A DNA stretch of 64,000 nucleotides from the NCBI GenBank assembly GCA_008973525.1, contig WACJ01000300.1, positions 124,001-188,000 on the forward strand. Reading direction: 5' to 3'. Below, piece after piece: positions 33,470 through 44,413 of the stretch. The notes beneath the pieces are model-generated. The model searched no databases and was not told the DNA's origin. It worked only from the letters and a program-made list of their open reading frames with translations. Position 1 is the stretch's first letter. Every line of letters starts with the position of its first letter. A program made the position numbers and the translations under genes. The stretch is from Stenopsyche tienmushanensis (lineage: Eukaryota; Arthropoda; Insecta; Trichoptera; Stenopsychidae).

Positions 33470-33954
33470 AGCTTTGGAGATACTTCGCAGAATTTCAAAT
33501 AAGGCTTTAAAAATTACGTTTAACTGTAATTAGGCATTGTCGCTTGTTAAATTTTTTTAAAATAATACCCCAAAATGGCAAAAAAAAGTCACCGAAAGTA
33601 ATGTAGTCGAAAACCAGGACTACATATTGGAGACTGCTTTCAAAGATATCACACAATGGAAAATATAATTTTTCAATAAAAACATATTATTGAAACACAT
33701 TATTGTCTAAACCAGTGGCTCTTAAACTTATGTAGTCTGCGGACCCCTTCTTGAGCAAAATTTCTTTCGCGGACCCCAACCCTTCTGGCTTAATTTTCCA
33801 AACAAATATTTCTTGGTCAAATATTGGTCAAAATAGATCTTCTTACAATGTTTTCTGTAAATAATTCGACGGAAATATCTTTTTCAAGTATAGATAGGCG
33901 GACCCCAAGTAGTGTCTTCGCGGACTCCCGGGACCCTAGTTTTGAGAACCGCTG
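33470..33954. repeat. Long repeat arm with hAT, copy 1 (inverse of 61059-61566)
   Basis: About 240 bp (33470-33712) is the reverse complement of 61316-61566 at high identity by eye. Shared words include GAGATACTTCGCAGAATTTC, AATTACAGTTAAACG and CAATATG.AGTCCTG read in reverse. Both copies end at the same point against a hAT of the same family. The hAT was therefore already present when this segment was copied. Confidence 0.75.
33713..33954 (-). mobile_element. Non-autonomous hAT, GCGGACCCC family, copy 5
   Basis: It runs from CAGTGGCTCTTAAACTTATG to TTTGAGAACCGCTG. The left flank GTCTAAAC equals the duplication of the copy at 61059. The right flank CACTAGAC matches at only five of eight bases, so it has drifted. 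Confidence 0.75.
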
Positions 33955-34889
33955 CACTAGACTCATGTTAATCATTTAACAAAAAAAATATTCAATTACA
34001 CAAAATTATGAAAGCTTTTCAACTTCTACTATAGTTTCTGTATGATAGATCTACGTCAAAGCAGATGGATTTGAATTTAATTAAAAGTGATTTTCATTGC
34101 ATGTTTCTACACTGTCATAATGTAAACAATTATAGCTTATCTATAGTTTTTAAATTTAATGATTCATAAAAAAACATCTACATAGGAATCCGTTGTGCTC
34201 ACTTATCAACGTTTGATTTCTATTGGATTATATGGCATTAGATTAATTCAGGTGATCGTCGAAGTATTGGCATAATTGAAGAACTAAAACGAATAGATCA
34301 TCACAATCTGTTCATCATCCAGGTGGTTTTGGATCAGAATTACCTTCCTCTGGCGTCCTCTGAATATTTTAGCGATCACGTGTTGCCATCTTTCATCACG
34401 TCACATCACGACCCATTGCTTGAGATGGTACAATTATGTTAATTTCATGATAATTCTTTACACTGTTCCTTCCAAAACACAATCTACGTTGTCTATTGTG
34501 AAAACTAGAGAATTTACATTAAAATCTCAGCGTCGCGATTCCGCTAATTTGAACAGAATTAAACTGGTACACAGCCACGTACTATTGCATTTTGTTGGTA
34601 ATTAAATTAAACATCATTCTTCAAATTTCACAAAGGAAAAATCCTAAAAGTACAAATAAATAAAAAAATGATACTTTTATTATACGAAGCATATAAACTA
34701 TTTTTTCAGTATTCACACCAGTAAAACACGAAAATGTTTATGGTGAAGTAGTAACAATTTGCAGATGATAGTATTTGTTCCAGAAATTTAAATCGGGCAA
34801 TAGAAGCTTCAAAGTAATATACTTTATAATGTTGTCCATAAAAATGCATACTCAATATTTGCGCTAAAAGGATTTTCCACCCAGTCATA
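33955..34889. other. Intron, unrecognised
   Basis: AT-rich intron. Short frames only, with no repeat match noted. Confidence 0.4.
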
Positions 34890-35626
34890 TATTAGGTTGT
34901 CCCATAAGTGTCTTTCGCAAATGAACACAGATCTAATCATAGCCATGGTTGAAGAAAATCCGCGATGTACTGTTTGCGAAATAGATAACAAGCTAGAAAT
35001 TCCACGAATATCCATACCATATCCACGAATGTCCATAATTATCTGACAAAATTTGGCTACATCAATCGTTCAGATGTGTGACTTCCTTATGAATTGACTG
35101 ACTCAAATAAACTTCAGCGTATTTCAACTTGCGATCTTCTTCTCCAACGACATAATAGCCAACCTTTTTTGAAGAGACTTATCACTGGAGATGAAAGTTG
35201 GATACTCTTTGAGAATATTCAACGTAAACGGTCTTGGACTAAGGGTACAGAAGCTTTAACTGTAGTTAAACCTGGCCTACATCCAAAAAAAGTTTTGCTA
35301 TGCATTTGGTGGGACTGGAAGGTGGTAGTTTATTATGAGCTACTTCAGCAAGTTGAAACGATCAATTCAACAAAATATTGTTTCCAACTAGACAATCTAA
35401 AGGATGCAATTCCCAGAAAACAGCCAGAATTCGGGAACAGACGAGGCGTTGTTTTTCATCACGATAACGCCAGGCCTCATGTGTCTTTGCTCCTCAGAAA
35501 TAAATTATTATCATTTGACTGGGATGTTTTATCTCATCCTCCATACTCTCCGGATATTGCCCATTCAGATTATTGATTATTTTTTCTTAATATGAAAACG
35601 AAAGAAACTTATGGAACACCCTAATA
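34890..35626 (+). mobile_element. Mariner element, N-terminal part broken, TIRs present
   Basis: Ends are ATTAGGTTGTCCCATAAGTG at the left and ACTTATGGAACACCCTAAT at the right, inverted with a few changes. TA lies on both sides (34888-34889 and 35627-35628). The N-terminal transposase region is recognisable (IIAMVEENPRCTVCEIDNKL) but interrupted by stops. The catalytic part is open (see the 35094-35576 entry). At about 737 bp it is well short of the roughly 1.3 kb of an intact mariner. Confidence 0.82.
35094..35576 (+). pseudogene. Mariner transposase catalytic domain, open frame
   Basis: This 160-codon open frame covers the catalytic domain of a mariner transposase, the enzyme that cuts and pastes mariner elements at TA sites. 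The three acidic residues are visible: ITGDESWIL (about residue 53), HHDNARPH (about 122) and YSPDIAHSD (about 157). Exactly 34 residues separate the last two Asp, the mariner D34D spacing. The true start would lie upstream in the DNA-binding domain, which is broken in the same element, and the frame ends early after SDY. It is therefore a pseudogene, though unusually well preserved. The ATG at 35094 corresponds to an internal site. Confidence 0.82.
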
Positions 35627-35906
35627 TATTTAAGTTAAAAATATCTTCGTTTTCCCATATCCAATTTAAATTCGTTGGCTACTAAATATTTCAATTTCCT
35701 CTGGATTTACAAATAACAAACCCCTTACCGCCCAACATGAAAACTTAAGCGCTCACTAATGGGCGGTAGGGACCGGGTTGACTACCACTGATTTAAATAC
35801 ATACTGACTTACAACCGAAGATGATGTACATACCATGTTACGTTAACGGGTATATAAATACCTAACCGGAAATCGATGTGTTAATTACAAAATCATATCT
35901 GGCCGT
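35627..35906. other. Intron, unrecognised
   Basis: A short interval after the mariner. It contains CCGCCCAACATGAAAACTT and GGGCGGTAGGGACCGGGTTG, which face each other as a weak inverted pair (TACCGCCC / GGGCGGTA) about 65 bp apart. Confidence 0.3.
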
Positions 35907-36310
35907 GTGCGTATTCATAACAGTAAATTAAAGCTTATGCTTTCTTGCTACGAAGTCAATGTTAGTGAAGTCAATTCTTTGAAGAATTCCATCACCGTGA
36001 TGTTAAGAATGCCTTCTGAATGTGGGGAATTGATTAATCCACCTGTTAAAATTTATAATTGCTCAAATCGCTTTTCATTAGTACACGGACCAGTTACAAT
36101 AACTCATGTATATGAATTATAATGAAAAATGAGATTGCTGATCCAAGATTAAATGTCAAATTACATCGAGCAATTGCCATCATTATTAGAACAAAGTCAA
36201 TACATACACTTAATCAACGTCAACACGATGGAATCTGGGACATTTTCAATTTGCTTTCATTTATAAATTCAAAGCCATACTCAAATTATTCTAGCTATCT
36301 TCTTTTATGA
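35907..36310 (+). pseudogene. Unidentified coding-like block
   Basis: Two adjoining plus-strand frames (35907-36122 and 36122-36310) have protein-like composition: CYEVNVSEV, PSECGELINPPVKI and GPVTITHVYEL in the first, DPRLNVKLHRAIAI in the second. They could be one reading frame broken near 36120. I do not recognise the protein. It may be part of a mobile element or a decayed gene. Neither strand offers splice sites I can pin to it. The first Met is not supported as a start. Confidence 0.3.
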
Positions 36311-36479
36311 TATTATTCAGTATGTAGTTAGTTTTCTGTATACGTGTAGATTAGGATTTTTAGGGCACCCAAGAGATTTAACATGATCGTTTATATCACA
36401 ATTTTTCGAACCTTTATATCTTCTTATTGAGGTGATTTGAAATATTTTCCTCAATTTCATAACACATAGTGGTACAACA

Positions 36480-36718
36480 CATAGTATCACGTTGGTATAT
36501 GTACCACCGATTGAAAACCACTGTGATATTTACACATATCAATGCAATAATCGATGCTTTTTTGAAGACATGAGTGAATTGTTCTTTTAATCTATTAGCT
36601 GGTTTAAGAGCTATACAAATTTTACCAAAGAAGTAGTATTTTATGCATTTTGTGAGAAACTCACCTGGACTACAGTCAAAGCTTAGTGCGGAATACCCGG
36701 ACTATAAAGCGTTAAGAT
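36480..36718. repeat. TTAA-type family C fragment
   Basis: TCTATTAGCTGGTTTAAGAG and CCCGGACTATAAAGCGTTAA match the 3' portion of the element at 18664-19611, ending at the same TTAA. The left portion is missing. Confidence 0.55.
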
Positions 36719-38128
36719 CCATTATTGTTATTAGCATACCGCATTCCATCTAAGTTTACCGATCGAATTGGCAATTTTCGTCTAAATAACGACAATAAAA
36801 TATATTGTAAAGTATTACAGTTTTATAAAATTCTATTTAATGAAGATAATTGATTAACATCACTTATATTACGCCAGAATAAATAGTCCTTATAAATACG
36901 TTCGCGTGTTGCCTCTTCGTCGCCTCATTGATGGAGAATCGTGGCATTGTGATTAAAATAATTACGACTTAATTGTTAGTTTTTAAGCCTTGAATATCGA
37001 ATGCGAATCGGCTGCGAAAATTCGTTTTTTCTCTGTCACTGCTTGAAGGCGCAAGAATAATGGGGATGCGATAAAAAACGGGATATCCTTGGGTCATGGA
37101 TTCATTGTGACTGTTGACAATCACAAAAGAAGATGAATTCACAATGTCAGAGAGTGATGCTGTAAAATGTATTTTTGGACGACCCCGAATCGCTTATTTA
37201 TTATTTTCTCGACGTTAAGAAGAAAAGTTGCGATTGATTTAAAAAATATATTAAAAATTACTTTATTATATACGATAAATGCAAAATGTACGCTCCATTA
37301 ATTAAAATTAATACTAGGAAAAAATTGACGCTTTTCCCGACTTTATTATTGGTCACAGTGTCTTCTTTTCTCGATCGGATCGGAAAAGATGATTCAGGAA
37401 TTATTCCACTATGAATTCTCGGTTTTCATCTATTCAGTGTTAATTAAAATAGCAAATTCGCAGCAATGATGCTTTATTATACGAAGGCATAAGCAATAAA
37501 ATCGTTTTTTTACATGATACAACGTTTAATTTAATCGTTAAATATCATTAATAATAATTTATAACTGACGTTGATTGCACTTTTAATTAATAAGTCATAA
37601 TATATCTTAATTATTGGCATAAAATCTAGAAATATGCTAGTAATATAATTTTCAAGTCATTTTTGCCGGAACGAAAACAGGAACTGAAGCGCATTCGAAT
37701 TTAAAAATATCGATTTAATTCGGTACACGTCTTATGCAAAAGATAGTTTAGTTTATAATATGTGGCCTTCACCATTATTATGCAGAATTTATTCAGAATT
37801 TGCAGAAGTTGTTTGTTTGAAATTGTATTCAAGTAATAACACTATGATCTTTATATTCATCCTATTAAATCAATACTTTAATATTTCAATTTGCAATTTA
37901 AAGTCATTATTATTTAGGTTATCTCTTCCTATATATTTGCTTTATATGCAAATTAGATTTCTCCGATTATAATCAGTTTCCTAGTGTTGTGTACTACAAG
38001 CCGGGACTTCCAAACTTCCAGTTAATATGTTTCGTTTCTTTTTCTTCAATCTTTCGTTTGATAAATTATAATATTATATACTTCTAGATCTAATTAATAT
38101 ATATTTATATTTAATTATTTATATTATA
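36719..38128. other. Intron with a CAGGACTT-family fragment
   Basis: At 37655-37980, words such as GGAACGAAAACAGGAACTGA and TTAGGTTATCTCTTCCTATA place a degraded copy of the hAT family seen at 25.2 kb. The remaining sequence is unrecognised. Confidence 0.4.
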
Positions 38129-41015
38129 CTAGCTGGTACCCGGCGCGTTGCTGCCACAGAAGAAATAGTTCTAAAAATACCATTTGAAATTTGAAAGAGT
38201 TATCTTGTTTAATTAGCAATGATATAAATAATGATATTTTTCTGACAATTAATACATTTATTGATATTGAATGATATATAAAGAAAAAAATATTAAAAGC
38301 ATACATTTTGCTTACTTAATTGTTCTGCTAAGTGCTTTAGGGTAGAGAATAGTTTTGGCTTTTCCGTCTTTAACAAAAACAAATAAATTTCTCGGCTGTC
38401 CAACGTGGATTTTCTAGTTTCTTCCGCACACTTGAAGTGCCTTGTTGATGGTCATTGAGAATGCAAGTCCAACGGGGAGCTGCAGTCGTCTCTTATCAAA
38501 TTGCACGTCGGTGGGAATGAGCACATCTTCTCCTTTCGACTTTCCATTAAGAATATATAGTTGTTTCGATGATATTCGGCATCAATTTCTTCATAGTGAG
38601 TCTTGTTCCAATTTGTAAGGTGGCACATCAGGAAGATCTGACGAATTTAAAAACTCGATTGGATAGTTAGTAACTTGGTCTGCATTCATGGCGCTATCAA
38701 TCGATTTGTAGGTAACAGAATCATTTGCAATTTGTTATTGTATTGTGTGGTTGATTTTATTGACGTCGGTGTTTTCTGCTGCCAAAATAGCATGTTCGCA
38801 AAGCCAATAATGATTTTTATAATTACTAAAAATCTGCGGAAAAACTTTCTGAATGAGTAAATCGATGGATGGCACAACAACGCAAAAGTTCGATGGAAAT
38901 GAAATAAACTTGGTAGCATCAACATGCACTTTTCCTTCACCAATGTTCAATAGTCGTTTTAAAAATGTGGCTGCCGACGCATCACGCTACAAATGTACGC
39001 GCATATTTGTCTTTAATGTCAGTTTTCGCACGTCTCTCCAAAGATGCGATGCTTTGAGGCAAGCATCAGCTGGTGTCGATGAAAGCATCACTGGAAGAGG
39101 TTGTCGAAAGTCGCCACATAATAAAATTAGAGCGCCACCAAACGGTTTTGCATTTGATCGTAAGTCTTTAAGAGTTCGATCAAGCATTGCATTCGTCCCA
39201 GATAATCCCCTTGCAAATTTTCAAAACTTTAGCTATGTCAGAAACTTTAGGAATGTTACATGTCAGAGCTTCCAATAAATGCATATTTAATGGCAATTTG
39301 AATGCCGAATGCGCTGTTCGTCCACCATCTAATAATGTTGCCGCAATACCTAATGAAGCAAGAGCTAAAGCAATTCTATTTTGAGATCGAATGTGAGCCA
39401 ATAGTAAAGTGATGAGATACGTTTTTCCAGTACCGCCAGGCGCATCAAGGAAGAACAGATCATTTGTAATTGTATCGTAGGTCAATTTTTGTTCCGCAAG
39501 CAAAAGTTGTTCGTTTGCTTCGACAAATGCATCCAAATCATTAGCATTGTACTGCTGTTCAAGTGCAGAACGAATTCTTGTTGAATGAATTCTTTGATGT
39601 TGATGGTTAAGCAAATGTCTTCGCTCAAATCCTCTCTGAATTTTTACCACAAATCTTTCGGGTTGGGTGACGGACATGTGGTTAAAATGATGGCGAGTAA
39701 TGTTCTAATTTCCGTTCGACCTTTCTCAATGAAATATGACATTTGACATTAACCAAAAGCATTCTTAAATAGTAACACTCGGCTTTATTTGGATGTAATG
39801 TGTAAATACGGCCCAATGCATCAGATGAATACAGATTTCGATAGCCTTCATCACGCATCCCTTGCTTACGTCGTTGAAAATTCTCGGATGTAGTATTTAA
39901 TGTAAAATAGTTAGGAACTTGTGCGTACCATAATGTCTCTGCAAATACATCTTCTTCACACAGCGCAAGTGTTGGTTCAGCAGCAACATTTCTTGTAGTG
40001 TCTGCCTTTGTCCATTTTCGAGATGAACACTGAGATGAACAACATTCGGATTGCTACTATGAATTAGGAAGCTCAAAATAGGCCAAAGAGCCTCGTCACT
40101 GCTGATATATCTACCTGTTTGAAATTGAGTTTGAACTCGATCGTTGCGCGCATCAAGTCTTTCAATACTGACTACTGCCATATCACTGCCTATTTGCATG
40201 TACAATTTGCACGACAATATCCGACGTTGATATGAGCTTTGAATGTTTTCGATGAAAAAGAAGATCCATATATTGTTGATTTCAACGTCAACATATTGTT
40301 ATTAAATAAAATAATTATTCATTTGTTTCTTGTTTTTATTTTTTAAATTAAATTTAAATTCAAATCTGGTTAGGTTAGGTTTGTTTGTTTTCATTGTGTC
40401 GAAATGAAGGCGTTTTCAATTTACCAATAAATTTGTCCCCCGTTAACAGGATTTAACCTTTATCCATTTTACACTGGGATGCAAACTGTAATCGTAATGA
40501 ATATCATATTGAAATGCAGCAATATTCAAATCAACATGTACTTTCGATTCTCGTTGCACGTTGGTCGTCTGATTTTGATCGGATAACACTCAAACGTATT
40601 TTTTCGATTGTTACGTACGTGAATAAGCGATGAATGAAATGAAGCATTTTAAAAGTGCTTGCGATAAATAATTTGGATATAATTGACTCACGCCGATGGA
40701 TAACCTGCAAATGACATTGACGTTTGACGTATGTGTTGTATGTGACGACGACACGACGCCTCCTACTGCAACTTGTAGGTACTATATACCTATAGCCTTA
40801 GCAACGCATAATCTCAAACACGTCAGAATCAACAACTTTCACACATTAAGTTTTGAATTAAAAATCTACTGTAAGTTAATTGTACTATGCCTATGTCACC
40901 CCCTGATCCCTTGGCAATAAGTGGACCAAGTTTTGTCTCAATCCGATGAACGCGCATATCAACCCATTTCGCCCGAGCATTAGCCGGGAAACGCAACTTA
41001 TTTTTATATATTAGA
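38129..41015 (-). mobile_element. Helitron-like element, Rep missing, helicase decayed
   Basis: Read on the minus strand, it begins TCTAATATATAAAAATAAG after A (41016) and ends GGGTACCAGCTAG before T (38128). This is the A^TC...CTAG^T arrangement of Helitrons, and it has no target duplication. It carries a broken Pif1-type helicase (38320-40217). I saw no HUH replication-initiator frame in the 5' 800 bases, so the copy is deleted there. The same 5' end (TCTAATATATAAAAA) and 3' end (C.AGCTAGT) bound the short copy at 58862. Confidence 0.8.
38320..40217 (-). pseudogene. Helitron Pif1-like helicase pseudogene
   Basis: On the minus strand this is a Helitron-encoded Pif1-family DNA helicase, split over several frames. 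In order: SDMAVVSIERLDARNDRV and NVVHLSVHLENGQRQT (40217-39897, linker before the helicase); APGGTGKTYLI, the Walker A motif, and IIWDECNA, the Walker B motif (39677-39180); LILLCGDFRQPLPV (39187-38987); CEHAILAAENTDVNKIN (38950-38735); then IEFLNSSDLP and LAFSMTINK near the C-terminus (about 38700-38400). At least three frameshifts and several stops break it, so it is dead. The replication-initiator nuclease expected upstream is absent. Confidence 0.85.
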
Positions 41016-41368
41016 TAATAGTAGTAATTCTAAATATACCGTTTGAAACGTGAAAGAGTTATCTTGTTTAATTAGGAATATTATAAAGAATGAAATTTAT
41101 TTTCTTCCCAATAATAAATTGTACTATGCTTATACTATTTGAAAAAGTGCAAACAATAATTTGACAAAGTTTTATCGCAATCGAATGAACGGTATGGCAG
41201 CGCATTAAATACGAACAAACAATTTTTTATTTTTGTATACTTGACTATAACTATGTTACTAGCGCAATAATTTGCAATACGTGGACGAAGTTTTATCGTA
41301 ATCATATGAACGGTATGGCAGCACGTTACATACGAACAAACAGAGATTATTTTTTATATATTAGAAGA
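41016..41368 (-). mobile_element. Short Helitron-like element, 3' end lost
   Basis: The 5' end on the minus strand is TCTTCTAATATATAAAAAAT near 41368. CTGTTTGTTCGTATGTAACG follows, as in the copy at 58862. The interior AAAGAGTTATCTTGTTTAATTAG matches the 3' parts of the 38129 and 58862 copies. The terminal C.AGCTAG is missing where it meets the larger Helitron, consistent with the larger one inserting into or replacing its end. Confidence 0.65.
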
Positions 41369-41500
41369 TTTGTCGCCGATAAGATAACTCGAAAGAAATT
41401 TCTGTGTGTAAAAAATTCAATTTATTTTTAATTTAGCATTTTGAAAAAAATCATTTTTTCGCATATTTTTAAAGTTTAGACCTTAAAAATATATATTCTT

Positions 41501-41590
41501 AAATATTTTCCAAAATATTTTCCAAAATATTTTCCAAAATATTTTCCAAAATATTTTCCAAAATATTTTCCAAAATATTTTACAAAATAC
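41501..41590. repeat. 12-bp tandem repeat, about 7.5 copies
   Basis: The unit AAATATTTTCCA is repeated head to tail with almost no change. The last copy carries ACA in place of CCA. It sits in AT-rich intron and is a young minisatellite. Confidence 0.93.
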
Positions 41591-42339
41591 TTTTTTCAAC
41601 TCGGTCGACATCATACCTCAAGTTCAAATTTGAAATAAAACCGATTTACTCCAAATTTAGTAAGAATCTTCTACATGGAACCCTTCTTTCGCCCTACATT
41701 TTAAGAAAAATTTAAAACTCTAAAAAAAGGGTAAAAATGACTATATTTTAAACAGTCACCATTTTGCGGAAAAAAATCTCTGTGATAAGGGTTATAACTA
41801 GGGAATCCAATCCCGGGATCCCGGACAGTTTTAGGTGCTCATGAATCCCGGAATTAGTAAACGTAATCCCGAAAAATTCTGGATTAAAATTTTTATCTAA
41901 CAGAAATCGGACACCTCACCAGCACGATGAAGGTTACTTGGACGCTTGGAAACAGTGGCGTAACTGTCTAATCTATGTATACATGTATAGAGTCCATATT
42001 TTTTCAAATTGTTACATTAACCTTTCCATACCGGTGATGTATTTACTACTCCTCGACTCTAATAATGGAAATATCAATATAAAATATAATAGATACGAGG
42101 TTCATAATTTTTTGCATTCCTTCGTAATATAATTACGAATCACATCAAATTATTATAGTATATAAGTAACTTAAGTATAACTAAGTATAAGTAACTTAAG
42201 TAACTATAAGTAGACTTCAAATTATTTTTTATATTAAATGTTCTCTGCCTACATGTCGTGTAATAGTGAACTCGTAATATGACATACGCGCATATTGCGG
42301 GTCGAAGGCCAGATTTTGAAAAAACACAATGCTTAGGGT
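41591..42339. other. Intron, short palindromes
   Basis: At 41808-41885 several ATCCCGG words recur (AATCCCGGGATCCCGGA, AATCCCGGAATT, AATCCCGAAAAATTC), and one is the palindrome ATCCCGGGAT. At 42160-42215 TATAAGTAACTTAAGTA is repeated imperfectly. The rest is unrecognised. Confidence 0.4.
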
Positions 42340-42408
42340 TTAGATGGGGTCCGGTACAAATATTATTCAAGAGGGGGTCCACGGACTACATAAGCTTAAG
42401 AACCGATG
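42340..42408. repeat. hAT GCGGACCCC family, right-end fragment
   Basis: TCAAGAGGGGGTCCACGGACTACATAAGCTTAAGAACCG is the right terminal region of the family seen at 2312. The left end is gone. A smaller terminal scrap (AAGACTACATAAGTTTAAGAACCGCTG) lies at 45692-45718. Confidence 0.6.
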
Positions 42409-42689
42409 ATGTAGTAGCAACAGATGGAGAGAATCATTTGTTTTTAAATAGTCCCCTCTATATTTGCTTGTGGCAAAAGGAAGGAGTAAATGAGTTTTAT
42501 GGATTTTTAGCCCGCCTTTAACAACCCATAGAAGTTTTGATTGAATTCTCAGCTTAAATCTTATTAGAATGGTTCACTTGGTCAGTTCAATTATCGGACT
42601 GAAGAGAAAATGTCGCTAAGTGTAGCAAAATGGTCAGAAAAATAACTGCTATCTATTTAAAATAATATATTTTTTTGTGGTCTTTATGG

Positions 42690-42960
42690 TACACAAAAAT
42701 ATTGCATAGTTGGTCGGCAAAAGAGGGAGAATCGTTTTTAGTGTGTCCGTCGTATACATCAAAGAGATGCTACGCGTATGCTTCGCACCGTCTCTACTGT
42801 GTATGTATATGCGTAACATAAAACAGCCACTAGATCAGTAGCTTGCCTATTTTATTATATATTACACAAACACAGCTTAGTCTTTTAGCTAACAATTTTT
42901 GTTAACAAATGAAAGGTAATGCGTAAAATCAGCTTTTCCTTGGAGCTATGAATTTTCATT
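42690..42960. repeat. Repeat family D copy
   Basis: AGTTGGTCGGCAAAAGAGGG at one end and AGCTTGCCTATTTTATTATA, then TATTACACAAACACAGC at the other, as in the copies at 3.26, 23.5, 48.0 and 54.3 kb. In the 48.0-kb copy the CTATTTTATTATATATTACA block also reaches TGCATAAAATCAGC. Confidence 0.55.
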
Positions 42961-43019
42961 TTAATTTTTTTAATACTAGGGATTTTGGTTTTTTCATTAG
43001 AATATGAAGCGTTTATTCA

Positions 43020-43906
43020 TCTGTAATACCAATATGAGCTCAGGTGTGTCTCTGAAGTTACTCAATGGAAGGTGTCGCTTTCTATTTTTACCGTCAACCT
43101 GACGGTCAATCAAGCCGACTCAGATGTCTGGTCGTCTGAAGATTGGCGTGTTTGGTCAATGGTAACTGTTTGTCCTCGACAATGGATCACATGCTAGGGT
43201 GTGTCAAACCAGATTCGATTTCCGTGCCTGGTTGAGCGACAACAAAAAGCATTTCCTGTTGGTCATGTTCCGGTGCAGAGTTTTGCTGCTCATCATTCAC
43301 TAGTCCAAGAAATTTCAAATGACATTTGTCGGTTTCGTTTATTTTGACATTCGATACGCGGTCCAAGACATGAAGGATATTTTATCTCGCAGCTGAAGAT
43401 CTGCCATTTCCAATTGGACATGAAATATGATATCGATGAATTGAAAAGCAACCGAGCCGCAAACGTTATTAAAAATCAACACAGATTTATCTCATGATGA
43501 TCAAAACCAAGAATATGAAATCCTATTAACAATATTTGGTATTTAAGATTCCATTCGTTTTTTGATTTCTTATACAAGTTTTTCTTAGCAATCCAAGTTT
43601 ATTAGCATAATTTTTATATGATCTTTTGTATACATTGCGTCTGAGGATCGTGAACAACCTTGAAATACTTTCTAATACATTTTTGATACATCCTTTGAAA
43701 ATAAATACAAAAAACAACGCCTTATAAGAAGAAAAACTTCTACTCACTTGCGATGAGCAATATCAAAATTATAAGTGACACTGTCAACATAGGAATGTAA
43801 TCGTTAATTTCAAATATTAGATTTAATGGTGAAGATTCAACCTTTCAAACCCGTAAATAATTCGCCTACATTTTTAAAAATATGTAAACCATTTTTTTCT
43901 CATTAT
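43020..43906. other. Intron with weak coding-like minus-strand block
   Basis: On the minus strand near 43410-43380 LEMADLQLRDKI resembles the MEL.DLQ..D..K block of domesticated hAT-type proteins, but stops surround it. The span 43030-43400 is GC-richer. The rest is plain AT-rich intron. Confidence 0.25.
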
Positions 43907-43910
43907 TTAA

Positions 43911-44409
43911 CCTTTTGAGGAGTGAGCAAATTTAAAATCGATGAAGTCGTTGATGCCATAATCGCTTTACACCGATTACTTTCTGTCAGCTCCTATCAGC
44001 GTAAGACAATCTTCAATTCGATGTAGAGTCAATTGTAAATAAGCGCTGTTGATAGCATTCAAGACCACGTCTTTTTTTTACATAAACAATACAACAATAC
44101 AATAAGAAATCGATTCCTTTGCTCCTGCTTTAGAAGGAAATGATAATTGGACAAAGACTCATTCAACAGGCAGCGACGAACAGCAAGCAATTAAATAAAT
44201 AAATACTGTCGATAGAACAACAATAGTCATCGAAATCATTATTAGTCGATAAATTTGGGCTAACGATCTATACAATCGTGCGATGTATGTGGGGAAACTC
44301 TCCGTCTCTGTCTTCCGAACTGCACTACGTTCTCTCTGTCTCTGTCTGTCTCCGAGCTCAATGTACAAGAGTGCTCTTTTTGTATAGTGGGATAGTACTC
44401 ATTTAGGGG
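43911..44409 (-). mobile_element. TTAA-type miniature element (family A relative)
   Basis: Exact TTAA lies at 43907-43910 and 44410-44413. The termini are CCTTTTGAGGAGTGAG and CTCATTTAGGGG. The sequence is the reverse of the element at 54485-55031: CGATGAAGTCGTTG, AGCTCCTATCAGCGTAAGAC and GGAAATGATAATTGGACAA all recur there inverted. It has no transposase frame. Confidence 0.72.
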
Positions 44410-44413
44410 TTAA

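Noticed and set aside
40370..40385. GGTTAGGTTAGG as insect telomeric repeat
   Set aside because: Only two TTAGG units within intron; far too short for a telomeric array.
42160..42215. TAAGTAACTTAAGTA repeats as a regulatory array
   Set aside because: Imperfect AT-rich tandem words without any associated promoter or gene.
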